Assembly: GCF_900324465.2 (NCBI RefSeq)
Contig: NC_046621.1
Location: 2,574,431 to 2,638,430, forward strand
DNA: 64,000 nt
DNA from: Anabas testudineus
Taxonomy: Eukaryota > Chordata > Actinopteri > Anabantiformes > Anabantidae
Direction of reading: 5' to 3'
The notes under the pieces are model-generated. The model had not been told where the DNA came from. It was given only the letters and a program-made list of their open reading frames with translations, and did not search any database. Below, in pieces: positions 12,349-25,538 of this stretch; positions within the stretch are counted from its first letter, which is position 1, and the number at the start of each line of letters is the position of its first letter. Made by a program: the position numbers and the translations under genes.

Positions 12349-15220
12349 TCAAAACACCAGAGGTTTTGGTTTTTCCCAGGGGAACTCAGCTCTGCCAAAG
12401 TGACCATAGCAGGCGGTGGCTTGATAAATCGGCTGCTTTAAACCCAGCTCTCTGCAAAGCAAACGATATTAATAATGTTTTGTTATGTTCACGAGGTTTC
12501 GTCAGCCTAGAAATCTACAAATATCTTTTTATATAGTTACACGTTTGTAGCTGTAGAGAAACTACATACCTCACAATGACTCCAGGTCTCAGGTCAAAGT
12601 TCTTCTGTACAATCTGCAGCAGCTCGTCCTCGTCCCTGTTCGACGTGCCGTAGTGAAACACTGAGATGGAGAGCGGGTGGCTCACACCGATGGCGTAGGA
12701 GATCTAAAACACACACACACACACCGGTGCTCTCTGTCATGACCTCACATGATATCACGTCTAAAATGTTCATTTAATAGAACAAAAAGATGCTAAAGCA
12801 AAGCAGAACATGTTGGTGAAGCTAACACGACGCTGCAGCACGGACCAGAGACCAGGATCTTAGGGCTCCTTTAACAAGTGCTCCTCACCTGAACCAGGGC
12901 TCGTCTGCACAGTCCGGCTTTGACCAGAGACTTGGCGACCCAGCGAGCTGCATATGCTCCGGATCGATCCACTTTGGAGTAGTCTTTCCCAGAGAAAGCC
13001 CCCCCTCCGTGGCCGCCCCATCCTCCATAAGTGTCCACAATGATTTTCCGGCCCGTGAGTCCTGCATCGCCCTGTGGATAGAACAAACATCAGTGAAGTC
13101 CTACAGTACGTGCTCACACCTTTACCCCCTCTGTGGTGGGTTCTAACCTGTGGACCCCCCATGAGGAATTTCCCACTTGGCAGCAGGTGGTACACGGTCT
13201 TCTCATCCAGATACTTGGCAGGAATGACGACCTTCACCACCTTCTCCATCAGGCTGCGTCGGATCTCGTCCAGCGTGATGTCCGGGCTGTGCTGCACCGA
13301 GATGACCACAGTGTGGACACGCTGTGGCTCCATGGCGCCCATGTTGTCTTTATACTCCACCGTGACCTGCAGACGAGCAGGTTACCATCAGTAGAGCAGA
13401 CGTAAGGTTTATATTGTCCAGAGGAAACAAGAAGGTTTCATAGTTTTACTGCCAAGGAGATCATTTGAGATCATCATTGACTGTTCAGCTCACCTGTGAC
13501 TTGGAGTCTGGCAGGATCCACGGACACTCTCCGCTTCGTGACAGCTGCTTCATCCTGTAGTTCAGCTTGTGAGCCAAAAGGATGGTTAGGGGCATGCACT
13601 CCTCGGTCTCATCTGTGGCGTAGCCAAACATCAGACCCTGCAGAGACAAGTGGACTAGTTCAGATGTACATCCTGATGTATCTGTGTCGTAGAACACGTC
13701 GGCTACTGAACCTGGTCTCCTGCACCGATGTCCTCCTGATCCCGGCCTTCAAACACACAGTCTGAGATCTCCACGCACTGCGGCTCCAGAGCCAGCAGCA
13801 CGTTACACGTCTTGTAATCAAAACCTGCACGACACAGTTCAAAGGGATCAGGACACGGAGCCTTCGACTCGAATCACAAGTTACCAAATGTCAGGTTCCA
13901 TCAAACCTTTTGAAGAGTCGTCGTATCCGATTGTCTTCACAGTGTTTCGGACCACAGACTGGAGGTCCACTATGGCTTTAGACGTCACTTCTCCAACCAG
14001 TAAAATCATCCCTGTCTTCGCCACACACTCTGTAACCAGATATAAATGAGTGTTTCTACTGTTTTAAGTATTATTTAAGTCACATACAATTGTATTTGTG
14101 TCATGTTCTTCCTTATTTTATTTATTTTTTATTAATGCATGTAGAACTACTACTTTAGCAGCTTGTGACAGGCTTAATTTAGATTTATCTTAAACCCTGA
14201 ACAATTTCTTCTATATTTTATGTTGGATTGTCATAACAGCACAAAATAAAACAGTTTATTTTTACTACGGATGTTTCAGACTTAACTCAGGTCACTTACT
14301 GCTGAACCTTGATCTAAAGGACAAACTCTCCGCAATTAACTGTTTAATTATTAAAGATCAAAACACCTTTGACACTAAGTACAGACACCTACTGTACATT
14401 ATATCTTAAATTCTGAGGTATATTTAACTTTACTGCAGTAACAGTGCTACCAACAATTAAGCAAACTCCCTAAGTAGTACTGCATATAAAAAAAAGAAAT
14501 ATTCTACAGTTCCATTTATTCCAATAGGTACCCTTTATTTTCTAAGTAGCTCTACTTGTATTTAATGGGCCGTTATAAATAGTTATATTATACTATTATA
14601 AATTAAAACAGCTTATTTCCACAGCTATTCTAGTTTTGTGGATTTATTTTATTTTAACCCGCTCCTGAAAACCTGACACATGAGTACTATCACTACTGCA
14701 GTACAAAACTCACCACAGGCCACTTTAGAGTCAGGGTCTTGACTCAGGTAGGCGTCGAGAACAGCGTCACTGATCTGATCACACATTTTATCTGTGAACA
14801 CAAAGTCAGACGAGAAATAAATGAGTAGAAAGAGGTTTACAACAATCAAAGAGACAAAAACCAAACCATTAGACTCAAAATGAATTAAAACATCCAAGAA
14901 GAGACAAGAAACGACCACAAACATCATAAAAACAGAGACAAGTATGAATTATAACATCATTAGTTACTTAGAGCAGGATTAGATTCTTATAGTAATTATA
15001 ACAAAAGAAGAAAATGCTGATTTAACAGTGATTATTAATAAGAAAGTTGATTCAATCCTGACTATAAAGTCTTGTAACATGTCCACACATGTCCAGGCAG
15101 AGTACTCAGAGTACACAACAGTACAGTTCCACAGTACAGTTCCACGGGTGCAGTACCAGAGTGTCCTTCTCCCACAGACTCGGATGTGAACAGGAAAGTC
15201 TTCCCACGGCTCGGGTTCAT
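12349..15220 (-). CDS. mat2a: S-adenosylmethionine synthase (MAT2A/MAT1A family), divergent paralogue
   Basis: Makes S-adenosylmethionine from methionine and ATP in the cytosol. Nine exons join in phase to 386 residues: 15220-15157, 14791-14714, 14029-13907, 13824-13712, 13637-13494, 13366-13148, 13071-12889, 12703-12570 and 12451-12349. The start has A at -3; an upstream in-frame extension begins only with GTG. Family landmarks are present: [57 protein letters not shown] and [16 protein letters not shown], ending [11 protein letters not shown]. Oddities: the near-invariant GHPDK reads GHSDK, the gating-loop segment after ALE reads [13 protein letters not shown] instead of about QQSPDIAQCVHQD, and SGR in the ATP-site segment reads SGK. 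Length is near the usual 395, the shortfall being at the N-terminus. Linkage to vamp8 favours MAT2A, but the C-terminal TACYGHFGR and LVF resemble MAT1A. Probably active or neofunctionalised, since all frames are open. Confidence 0.92.
14800..14940. repeat. Degenerate A-rich tandem-like array in MAT intron 1
   Basis: Words such as AGAGACAAAAACC, GAGACAAGAAACGACCAC and ACAAACATC repeat loosely. It belongs to the same degenerate family as 2715-3065 and 18955-19095. Confidence 0.5.
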
Positions 15221-17500
15221 CTTCAGCTGTCGCTCGGTGCAGAAAAGTGATTTTAACGGAGCCTGAGGAGAGAGATGACCTCTGCTGTCCACCAACACCG
15301 ACCGGAAGAAGCAACGATGAACTCCGACAAACAGCAGCAGCAGGAAAAAGAACTAAGAAAACTAACTCGACTCTAAACCTGCAGAAACAGTCTGAAGGGT
15401 CGTTTCCTCCTCGGTGGACTTTCTATTAATGGCTGATGGGCTGGACCTGCAGCGGACCTGCAGACAGCAGCCTCCAGGTGTCGCTGTGATCCCACAAACG
15501 ACCCGGACAGAAAGTTCAACTAAGAACTGGGATCAGGACTCAAACATGTTTTAACCATGATTTTATCATTTGATTCAAGTTTGTTAGTTAAAAAAATCAC
15601 GTGTTTGTAATTATCACAAACTTGAATCATGTTTTGACCCAATTTTACCACGAGGACAAAACATATTCCAGGATACAGGTCTCTGACGTCACATTATGAC
15701 TATAATAAATATTTATATTAAGATTTTTAACATGAACACACCTGATAATCATGAAACATCACAACTTCATCACAGATACAACATGTGCAAAGTAAAGAAG
15801 ACAGGACCTCAAGTGTCTGATGTTCAGAACAGCAGCAGCGCAGCAGTAGAGCTGTGTGCAGCACTGACCTGACTCACGTACTGTATCTGCAGTATAACAA
15901 ATAAAAAATACTGCTTTATTCTCATTACACAACTTTAATAAAACACTAAGTCTGATTTAAATCCTCCTGCAGGTTTGATTCTGCTCTTTTTTCCCCACAT
16001 TAACACATCAACAGAAGTTCAAGGTTGTAACAACTTCACTTATTTGAATATTTTATAGTGTAGTACCAAATAATATATACTAGTATTAGATATTACTATA
16101 ATATTATTTGAATATAATATTGTACTAGTAATAAGTAATATTACGCACAATATAATTATGATACTTGAAGTACGCGTTTGCACGACACTCTACTTTTACC
16201 TTTAACAATCTATTCAACAGTGGCTGAAAGTAAATACATTTACTTAAATGCTGTATTTAAATACTGTTTTATTTCTAATTAGTGTATTTCCACTCTGCAT
16301 CACTAGATTTCACATCTTTAACTACATTTATTATATAGTAGTTAATAAAATAAGTAATAAAATAAGAGTATATAAAATAATTTCATGTACATTATTCTCA
16401 AAGTGAGTCATACTGCATAATGAGTACTTTGATTTAAGCATTTTACTGAGTAACAGTACACATCCTGTGTAATATTATAATAATTGTATGTGTAATAGTG
16501 TGATACTAACAGGGATCATTCCTCAGCAGTTCATGTTTGCTGATGACACTGTCATATTTCTACGTAATCAACCTTTTAAAACTTACTTTTACTTGTAAGC
16601 GGGTATTCAGCTAATAGTGTTGCCACTTTTACTTTGGTAAATACTCTGAACGCTTCCAGTCCAGTGGTAGTTTTCTTAACACAGATTTTTTAGATTACTG
16701 GCTGCTGGTGTGTGATGATTTATTCCTTTCTCCACTAATAACATGGTTCTTTTCCATTATTTTACTGTTTAACTTTAAATACGTTTAATTACTGCAACTT
16801 AACTAAAACTAAAAGCAGAAGCTGAACTAAACTGAACTAAACAGCACAAATGGTGCAAATTTGCCAACTAACTGTCACCCACTGGTTGCTGCTGAAGCAG
16901 CACAACACAGAATGAGGAAATGAAATGAAGCAACTTCACTCCTTTATTGCTTTGCAAATATCCCTCTGCTGAAAGCACAGAGCCCTTTGCCCGGTCGTAT
17001 CAGCTCAACGCTGGCCTGTGTCTGTTGCTGTGACAGCTGATGGTATGTAAATCACCTGCTGTAGAGCTGGGACTAACAGACAAGCTATAGCCAGTTACAC
17101 TCAAAATTACTTTAATGTTCTATAATAATTCATGTAGTCTGGTGTCGGCGGCGTCTCTGGACTCTTGTGGTAAAGTTAGTAAGTAGCAGAACAGTGAATG
17201 AAAAGCAGGAAATGAAAGAAGAACTTGTTGATGATCTGTCTGAATCTAGTTCTTTGTAGTGATGATGTCTGTTTCTGTTCAAGCCAATGAGACCATGATT
17301 GAGGCAACAGGTAGTTAATGTGTAACATAGGAGGTGCCGTTTGTTCAGCTCTTGCTGTATGACTCACACAGTCACAAGAAGCACACAGCTCCACGTTAAA
17401 CACTGATAGGACTGCACAACAGGACGCTTGTGGAGGATTTGTGGTGTTTTTCTATGAAGCTGAGTTGTTTTGTTGGTTGTGACTGAGACACTGAGCTGCT
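15221..17500. other. Intergenic region between the divergent MAT gene and vamp8
   Basis: Divergent promoters are expected: the MAT gene is transcribed leftward from about 15.2 kb and vamp8 rightward from before 17.5 kb. The interior (15.5-16.9 kb) is very AT-rich, with no exon, RNA gene or clear transposon. A GGTCGTATCAG/CTGGCCTGTG-containing stretch near 16980-17060 is less AT-rich and may be regulatory, but I cannot support more. Confidence 0.4.
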
Positions 17501-19423
17501 ATGGTGAGTGCCGTAACCTCTTCCACCCTCACGTTTGTCTTTATCACCTTAAAACGGCAAAATCCGACTCTTCTTCATCAGCTAAGATTCTTGTGTTGGA
17601 GCTGCGCTTTAACCTGGTTCACTTTATAACTGCAGCACTTGAGGTTTTCATGTGACAATCATACAGGCCTCGGTGATCTGATAAGTGCTTCTTCCTGTTA
17701 ACACGGCTGCAGGAAGTCAGGTTTGGTCATTAGAAAATACTGATCACAGGGCACAGTTTCAGTTGTACTCAAACAGAAAGTCTGTACTTTTACTTCACTA
17801 CTATTATCTGACAGCTGTAGCTACTTCGTAGAGTCACATGAATAATACAAACTGTAATCTGCTAAATAAACAATGACTAATTATTGTTGATTCACCATCC
17901 ATCATGACGTAGACTGGTCAAAGAACACTGGCTCTTTACCAGCTGATATTTTTGTTCCTCGTTTACAATGTTAGTTCAACAAAACATTAATAGAAAATAA
18001 ACTGTTGTTGTTTAAATGATCAAATAGAAAAGCAGCAAATGTCCTTGGAGCCGTCGGATGCTTGGTTTATTTGTTTGAATGATTATTAGAATGTACTTAT
18101 TAAATATACTCTAGTGGAGTTAAAGCTGTATACCACTAGAGGTATTTGTATAATGATTTGGAGCTACAGTGAGTAAATATTGAAGTACTGTACAGTACAA
18201 TTACTACATATAACTAAATGTTACTTTGCCGTCCAGGGGGAGGGCGACATTTACACATGAATGCATCAATAGTGCTGCACTGTAAATACAATATTGTTCT
18301 TTATAATTAACTTTATCAAATATTTCTCCTTTTAAAAAGGTTCAGTTTTGACTCCAGTGTTGATTTTATTTTCTTGCCACCAACTAAAGGCTCAGTCTGT
18401 GAATAGAAGTATTTATCTACATGAATTAAACTGAAGTAAAGATCTGAACATGTTGAATTTCTTCTAACATCACTACTGATTTTCACAGGCTGACCCAAAC
18501 TCTCAGTCACAGGCCTCCGGGTCGTCCGCCAAACTTGATCAGGTGCAAGGTCAGGTCAACGAGGTGAAAGTTATTCTGAAAGACAACATCAACAAGGTGC
18601 TGGAGAGGGGGGACAGACTAGACGACCTGATCGGGAAGACTGACGACCTGCAGGCGTCTGTAAGTATTTAATCAAGCTGTTAGAAAACTTGGTGAGAGAT
18701 TAACTCAAGTATTGAACTTATACAATTTGCACTTTGTATTTTTGATACTTGACTCTTTACTTTTCCACATTTCAGTAGAAACTACTGGACTGTAACATAC
18801 AAATTTCCCTTTTCAAATTAAACTCAGAAAAACTTAACATAAAAAATGTAAATGTTTTATTTTTTTGTTACTGTATCTTTGGGCCTGTGGCCTCATAATA
18901 GTCTAATAGTCCTTAACTGTTACATAAAAAAATAATTTTTTTCTATAAAGGTCACAAATGACCAAACTCGACCAAAATGAGAACAAAACAAAACAAAAAG
19001 AGACAGAAAACGACTACGAACGGACAGAAAATGATGTCAAACAGAAGCAGAACGACCACAAAAAGACATGAAACAAATACAAATGGATGCTTAGAACCAC
19101 CAAAGACACACGGAGTGACCATAAGTGTCGTTGCTGCACAGTTTTTGATCGTTCTGTCTCTTTCATTGTGGGGGATTTCATCAAAACCTGGTCCCTGCAT
19201 CATCCTATGAGCACATTATGTGACTTTATTCACTCCCAGCACCTTAATCTCTAAAATACTCAAAGGAGTTCCTGTTTCTTTTCAGGCTGACTCGTTCCAA
19301 AGAACGTCCACACGTGTCGCCAGGAAATACTGGTGGAAAAACATTAAAATGATGATTCTGATCGGTGTCATTTTGCTGATCATCATTGTCCTCATCATCC
19401 TCTTTGCCACCAACGTTATATGA
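17501..19423 (+). CDS. vamp8: Vesicle-associated membrane protein 8 (endobrevin), R-SNARE
   Basis: R-SNARE for endosome, lysosome and autophagosome fusion and regulated exocytosis. Three exons give 103 residues: 17501-17503 (the ATG only, followed directly by donor GTGAGT), 18489-18659 and 19286-19423. The N-terminus is short and hydrophilic ([14 protein letters not shown]). The coiled SNARE motif spans about residues 17-76 and contains the zero-layer Arg in [15 protein letters not shown]. The juxtamembrane segment is [13 protein letters not shown], then one C-terminal membrane anchor (about 20 hydrophobic residues) ending FATNVI. The WWKN-K-M junction and FAT ending match VAMP8 rather than VAMP2/3. 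A start exon holding only the ATG depends on the precise acceptor at 18489; the phase is right. It is convergent with hnrnpd. Confidence 0.93.
18955..19095. repeat. Degenerate A-rich tandem-like array in vamp8 intron 2
   Basis: Repeated words ACCAAAATGAGAACAAAAC, AGACAGAAAACGAC and GGACAGAAAATGATG form the same loose family as other arrays in the window. It sits about 200 bases before the last vamp8 exon. Confidence 0.5.
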
Positions 19424-21596
19424 ATCCTGTTTTTGCCAGCTAAGGACTGACGGCAACGAAGATGGTGGATAAAAGCCCGAGAACAGACAAAATGTTTGAG
19501 TATTTATTTGCTCTCCTGTGAGTGATCATTTCATTTCAGCTCGTGCAGGGATGTTTAGTAGTTGAAGATCAAAATCAGTGTGTAGATTCAAAGCTTGTGT
19601 GATTTCTGCAACATCTGGAGACTCGTTGATTATAACTCTGAAGTTAAGAGTGCAGAGCTTTTATTATATTATCACTTATAATAGCTTATTATAAAGCTTT
19701 GCTGCAATGCTTCTAACACTCCATTAACATGACGAAGTAACCGCTTTTTAATATTTCAAATGATGACAACAGCAAATACGTCTTTGTTATTTTTATTTTA
19801 ACGCATTTCTTCATGTCCAATACACTGTGTATATATATATTTATATATATATATATTGTATGTTTATGACTGTCAAACTCTGTAATAACAAATGTAAAAT
19901 ACGACTGATGACTAAAGAGGATAAATCGTAACACCGTATGTTTGTCTTTGCTACCGCACTACTGTATACATGTATATGTATGTGTGATCTGTTCCAACCG
20001 ATCTAACATTTCAGTTATGGAATAACTCAAGCGATTCACAATTAGCTTTTAAAAACATTAAATACAAATGAACAAGAAGAGATGACTGCTAAAACTTTGC
20101 AGCAATCTAAATGATGCAAAACTTCAAAATCCAAAACTTTAAAGATACGACAAATACTCTGGTAATTATAGAGGAAATGTACTGTAGATCATAGTGTTCT
20201 TCGTTTCTTTCTTTCTGTCTCTCTTTGTTTTTGTTTTTGATTTTTTTTACAATCAGCTAAGTGATCTTTGCTGGATCATCTCTCTGGCCAATGCTCCACC
20301 TGCACACATCAGACTTTCATCACTCTGAAAACCTGTGGAAAACAAACAGAAACAAATCAGCTATAAATAACAAAAGAAAAAACGATGTCAAAATTTACAA
20401 AAAGAAGAAAAGAAAATAGGAATCCCCCGTGTTTTTAATGTCCAATGTTAAAAAAACGAAACAAAACTATAAAAAAAACAAACTGAGAACAATTATTTTA
20501 ACATTTTACAGTTTAAAAAAAGTTAGTCCGTAAGCTAGAAATCCTGAGAAGCCAAAATACTAAACGGAAGAAACCTTTGATTGGTCAAAAAAATACACAT
20601 TACAGAAAGCATTACATGCAAATTTCTGGAAATGTGGTGACACTTTGATTCTTCTTGTTTTACAAAAGGTTATAAGAGGAAAATTTGTTACAGGAAAATT
20701 AATAAAGAGGAAGTCTTTTCCATCGCTGTCACTAACAAAAAACAGAAGAATACATTTACACAATGTAAAGCACTTTATCCCCCAACACAGTAGAGTCCAA
20801 ATACGAACCAGGTTTTAGCTCATGGGCTAGTGGCTACAAGAGCTAAATAAAGAAAGATTAGGAATGCATATATTAACAATAGGAACTGGAAAGTCCAGAG
20901 AATGCTGTACGTATCCTTTGAAAAGCAAATCGTTATTTTTTTAAGTAATCATTACTTGTGGGGGAGTAAGGGCCTGTAAAAAATGACAATTACATGTGTA
21001 TATTTTACGTTTTACATTACAAACAGTTGCAAACAAATTAAAATGGAAAGAAAGATGACAAAGCTGGACGTGTCCCATATTGTTTAGTTTTTAGAAATGC
21101 TGATACAGGATGTTGTAAGACCATACCAAATGGCAGCATTCGAGAGCGTATGCTTCTCGTACCCGGTCCGCATTGAGCGGGCCCTGAGAGTATCTGGGAG
21201 TCAGCTCATGGCCTGCAAGGAAGCTCCGCTGGCAGGTACAAACAAGGTATGTCAGAGTTAGGAGACAACATACTTCCTTTTCTGTTTTCCTTGCACATCC
21301 TTAACTTTGGCATCCATTTACTGTAGTAGCAGTACTTTACCTGTTAACTTTACAGTTTAAAAGAAAAAAAAAAGAAGGTGGCAGCAGAAGGCCGGCTGTT
21401 AAAATAATCGCCACATGAGCGTAGTCTCTATGTTACCACTACTGTATAGCACATGAGGGTGCTGAGAAAAGGAAATTTATAAGAAGAAATTATACATAAT
21501 GTTACCAAACAGCAAATAAAATATAGCTACTTTAAGTTTTAAGTAAGCATGTGTGTTTCTTGTCGTTACATACCTACTTGAAGAGGGTTTCCCCCG
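19424..21596. other. Convergent 3' ends of vamp8 and hnrnpd
   Basis: The left part should be the vamp8 3'UTR and includes a TA repeat near 19829-19857. The right part is hnrnpd 3'UTR on the minus strand. Sequence is AT-rich except a conspicuous GC-richer island at about 21135-21255, described separately. No additional coding exon is seen. Confidence 0.6.
20332..21596 (-). other. hnrnpd: Spliced 3'UTR of hnrnpd with optional exon
   Basis: Below the hnrnpd stop codon the minus strand shows a strong donor (AGTAG|GTATGT) with the exon edge at 21574. A GC-richer island follows with plausible exon limits 21228-21127 (acceptor CCTGCCAG, donor TTTG|GTATGG, 102 nt). A strong polypyrimidine acceptor, TTGTTTTCCACAG, opens a segment at 20332. 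The mammalian AUF1/HNRNPD 3'UTR is known to be alternatively spliced using conserved elements. The same three-part layout here suggests control of its own mRNA, including nonsense-mediated decay when junctions lie downstream of the stop. Splice use is inferred, not seen. Confidence 0.55.
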
Positions 21597-24301
21597 TTAA
21601 TATGGCTTGTAACTGTTGGTGTGACCACCACGTCGTGGCGACTTGCCGTATCCGCCTGATTGATCTACAAATGCGGCACAAAGTTCGATTCTTATCACTT
21701 CAAAAAGGAGCTTAACATGAATACCAATAGCTGACATGGAGGGGAAGCTCGTCAGGCTGCTTCACAGATGGTTTACTCACTGTTGTAGTCACCATATCCA
21801 TAATAGTTGTTGTAACCAGAGTAATCATAGCCACCATATCCTCCATACCCTTGATTACTGTAACCATAATTGCCATAATTCCCATATCCTTGATTCCAAT
21901 AGTTTCCATAACCCTGGTTCCAATTTTGATTGGGACCTGCAAATAAAAAGAATTTAATTAAAACCCTTGATAGTTGATAGTTGATGACCTGCTGACTGAA
22001 CCGAGGTCGTTTCTCTAGAGAAGAGTCTGCACTCCGCTGACTGCTGGTTTTACAGACATGTTACAGAGTGTCGTGTCTTTTATCACTCACAAACTGCATC
22101 ATCCTCATTTCAACCCTGAGAAAACAACAGTCAGCATCAGCTACAGAATAAATGACAAGCTGCTAATGTTACCGGGATGTTTTCTACATTGTTCTGACAG
22201 GTTCTTAACAACATGATTTATATTTATCCTGCCTAAGCAGATTAAACATTATAATTCTAAGCATAAAGTGAGTTTTAACTGATGGGATGGGATTTTTATA
22301 GAGAGAGACCATTTTTGGGAGCTGAGCTCCAAAAGTAGCTCAAGGAAATAAAATGAAAACTAATGATATGAGGTAAAAAACGTGTTTTCTCAGATGCTGC
22401 ATCGCTGATTTTTAGTTAGGTTTTAGTTCTGGTCTCACTGTGAATTCTATGACAGATTTTCTCATCTATTTCAAGATGTATGAGTACGTTGCCTTTATTA
22501 TAATATACACAGGACTAGAATTTTGTTGTATATTTTTGGCTGTAACATTGTGAGAAACCGTGAATCCGCTTACCACCACCTCTTCCTCGAGACCTGGATG
22601 AGTATCCACCTCTGCCTCCCCAGTACTGCTGCTGCTGGTACTGTTCCTTGGACATCGCCACCTTTATTTCACACTAATCAAACACCAATTTCACACATTT
22701 GTTATAAACGTCACCAGATTAAATGTCAATCCAAACATCAGGGAATATAATTAGATTTTTAAATAAAAGCCTTAACCTTGCTTAGTCCAATGTTGTGGTA
22801 CTTTTTCTCCATGATTTTCTTAACTGGCTCCTCCTCTTTGAATGTGATGAAGCAGAAGCCTCTCCGTTTGTTCGTTTTGTTCTCCATGGGAAGTTCAATA
22901 GACTCTACCTGTTCATAATATCAATAAATTGTGCTCTGTTGTCTTCATGGAAAGTGATTACTTCAATTGTGTGTATATGAAAGTGAATGTACCTCTCCGA
23001 AGGCACCAAAGTACTCTCTGACTTTCTCCTCAGGAGTGTCGGGAGATAGACCACCAACAAAGATCTTCTTCACGGGCTCCTTGCTCTTCATGGCTTTGGC
23101 TTTTTTTGGGTCAATGACCTTCCCGTTGAGTTTATGTTCCTTCTGTGAGGCAACCTTCATAAATAAAATAAAATAAATTATAAGTATGATTAAAAAAACA
23201 GAGAAAGGTGGTAAAACTCCCACTGATGAAGACAAGAAGGTAAAATCAGACCTTTGACACCTTTGTGATGAATGATTATCAAAATACTGTGCTGTCCTGT
23301 GGAAATTAATTGGATGAACAATATTAAATATTAAAACTGAACATCATTGACTGTCTGAATTAAAGAAATGAACTGTGAAAGGTGACTTATTTAGATGTCT
23401 ACTGGGAGCTTTGTGCTGGTTTCAGTTTTATTTTTATTTCGGGCAGATTTGATTTAAACACGAGATCGAGTTGCTTCATGTAAAGATCTCTCCATTTCAT
23501 CCTGCTGCTCCTCTCAGCAGATAGTAGTAGAGTGGTGAGTGTCTGCAGCCTTTGTCTTCTATTTTAACACAGTTTGTCCCCACTGCCATCACTCACTCCA
23601 CAACCTATAGAGATTCTCTCAGCAGTGAGTAACTAATTATTGTCTTTGTGTAACTGTTAAATTTAAATGTTCTATTATTATCATTGTACAGTTTACTGAG
23701 CTTTTACACTTTAATCACCCTCATAATAATCATTGTGACAGATGATAGTAAACAAATCATCCTTGCTTTACTTTTAGTGCATTAATATTTTGCACATATA
23801 CTTTTAAACAGTTCTTTGGGAGCAGGATGATACCTGTTCGACACTCTCTGGTTCTTTGAAGAGCACAAAGCCAAATCCCCGTGAGCGTCCAGTCAGTGGG
23901 TCCAGTTTTAATGTGCAGTCTACCACCTCCCCGAACTTGGAGAAGTAATCCTTCAGGTCTTTCTTGGTCGTGTCCCAGCTGAGTCCACCTACAAACATCT
24001 TCCTGTTGACAAACCAAACACTTCAGGTGAGCAGCAATAAGTAAAACGTGCACGTTAAGCTGTCATCCCAGTGGTACCGGTCACAATATGAAGGATTTGT
24101 AAGCTGAGTGTTAATATTTGAATGACACACGAACCCTTCATCCTCCTCGTTTTTACTGGCGTCGATCCTCGATCCCTCGGCCTCGCCCCCCATCAGGCCA
24201 CAGTCCCCAGCCGCTGACATCGGGTCATCACTGTTCGCCTCTCCATCCTCTTCCATTGTCATCATGGACGGGTCATCGCTGAATTCGTAGTCTTCCGACA
24301 T
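21597..24301 (-). CDS. hnrnpd: hnRNP D / AUF1, AU-rich-element RNA-binding protein
   Basis: Binds AU-rich elements in mRNAs and controls their decay and translation, shuttling between nucleus and cytoplasm. Seven coding exons give 317 residues: 24301-24135, 24002-23834, 23154-22993, 22908-22777, 22673-22574, 21936-21781 and 21664-21597. An acidic N-terminus ([20 protein letters not shown]) replaces the Ala/Gly-rich one of mammals. RRM1 carries RNP2 MFVGGL and RNP1 [11 protein letters not shown]2 carries IFVGGL and RGFCFITF. An RGG-like segment and a Gly/Tyr/Asn-rich tail follow, ending HTNSYKPY. The [12 protein letters not shown] linker before RRM1 and the [18 protein letters not shown] linker favour HNRNPD over HNRNPAB and HNRNPDL. 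The gene is divergent from the plus-strand TMEM150C-like gene. The Gly/Tyr exon at 21781-21936 corresponds to one that is alternatively used in mammals. Confidence 0.95.
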
Positions 24302-25538
24302 GTTCTGTCTGTTTCAGTAATGACTCTTTAACTAAAGTTGAACACAAACTCAAGCTACGACAGAATTCCCGGTGCAGCTAAGTTAGCTGACAGCTACTAG
24401 CTAATATTTAGGAATCCTGTATCGTTAGCTAAACTATTAGCGCTATTTATAGCAAGCTAGTGGGTTTGTCTAAGCGAATCGAGTTGTAATGCCTAACACG
24501 AAATACACAAAATATGTTTCAATGAGGCAAAAACTGTTTTCGTTTGTGCAGTTTTAAGGTTTGATTTTTTAGAGTCGTTTTGTTTTCATCGCAGCAGCTT
24601 CTTGTTCTACTGTTGACATTTGCGGCAAATTAGACTCAGCAACGGTGCGTTTCCGCCCTCTACCGGACGGTTGTGGAACTACACCTCTAGAGTTACAGCC
24701 TGCAGCCGCAGGTGAACTGGAGGATTTACAGCTGTGTGCACGGACTGACAGACTGAACACGCAGGTCAGGGAGGCGAAAACTGCAGAGTGGAGGGCGGTA
24801 TAGTGTAGTGTGTAAGTATAGTGTGCCTAAACACACATTTAGTACAGCTATCACACGTATTACAGGTCCGTGCTTTTATTTTGAAGGACACGCGTACAGA
24901 CTGGAAGACGCACCTTACACCACAACTTGTTTTTACTGTTTTCTTACTCTGAGGATAAAGTTAGACCTGAAGCCGTGTCTGGGAGAGATGTTAGCGGTTT
25001 TACAGGTTTGACCTACATTTATTACCGAACTTTAATGCAGACGATGTAGACGAAAAGCGTTGGAGGGGCCTTTTAGGTGTCCACCCAGAGCTGACGCACA
25101 AAGAACTGGACGCACGGGTAAATCGTTATAACAATGTTTCCGGGTGTTAACCAAGATGATCATTGTAAAAAAAGGGAAAAGACAAGCTAACAAAATGTTA
25201 TGTTTATATTCCAATAATCTTTAGCACAGTCCTCCACCTGTTTCCTGAGCTTGTTTATATGTTGGTGCCAAGCGCAGCGCGCACGGTGCACAGGGAAGAT
25301 CAAACAGTGTTTTCAGATAAAGTAGAATGAAGGGAGTTACTGGTGTGTTTATCGTTGTGATTTTATCAACAGCAACATTATAGCATCAAATCTAACTAAA
25401 GGTTGACAAGGTGTTTATTGGAGGAACATTTTAAAACAGGCTGGATTGATAAATACATCACTCATCCTCCATAATGGAGAATTTATCTCCAACACAAACT
25501 CACACAGTTTCTTCTTCTGAACAGTCTGAGGAGACGAG
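24302..25538. promoter_or_regulatory. Divergent promoter region, hnrnpd and TMEM150C-like gene 1
   Basis: This separates the hnrnpd start (minus) from the TMEM150C-like start (plus). The hnrnpd side is rich in GCTAGC/TTAGCT words. The rest contains scattered CpGs near 24640-24770 and 25260-25285. An acceptor-like edge (TTCTTCTGAACAG) lies 16 bases before the plus-strand ATG at 25539, so a noncoding exon further upstream in this interval is likely, as in the other gene copies. Confidence 0.45.
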
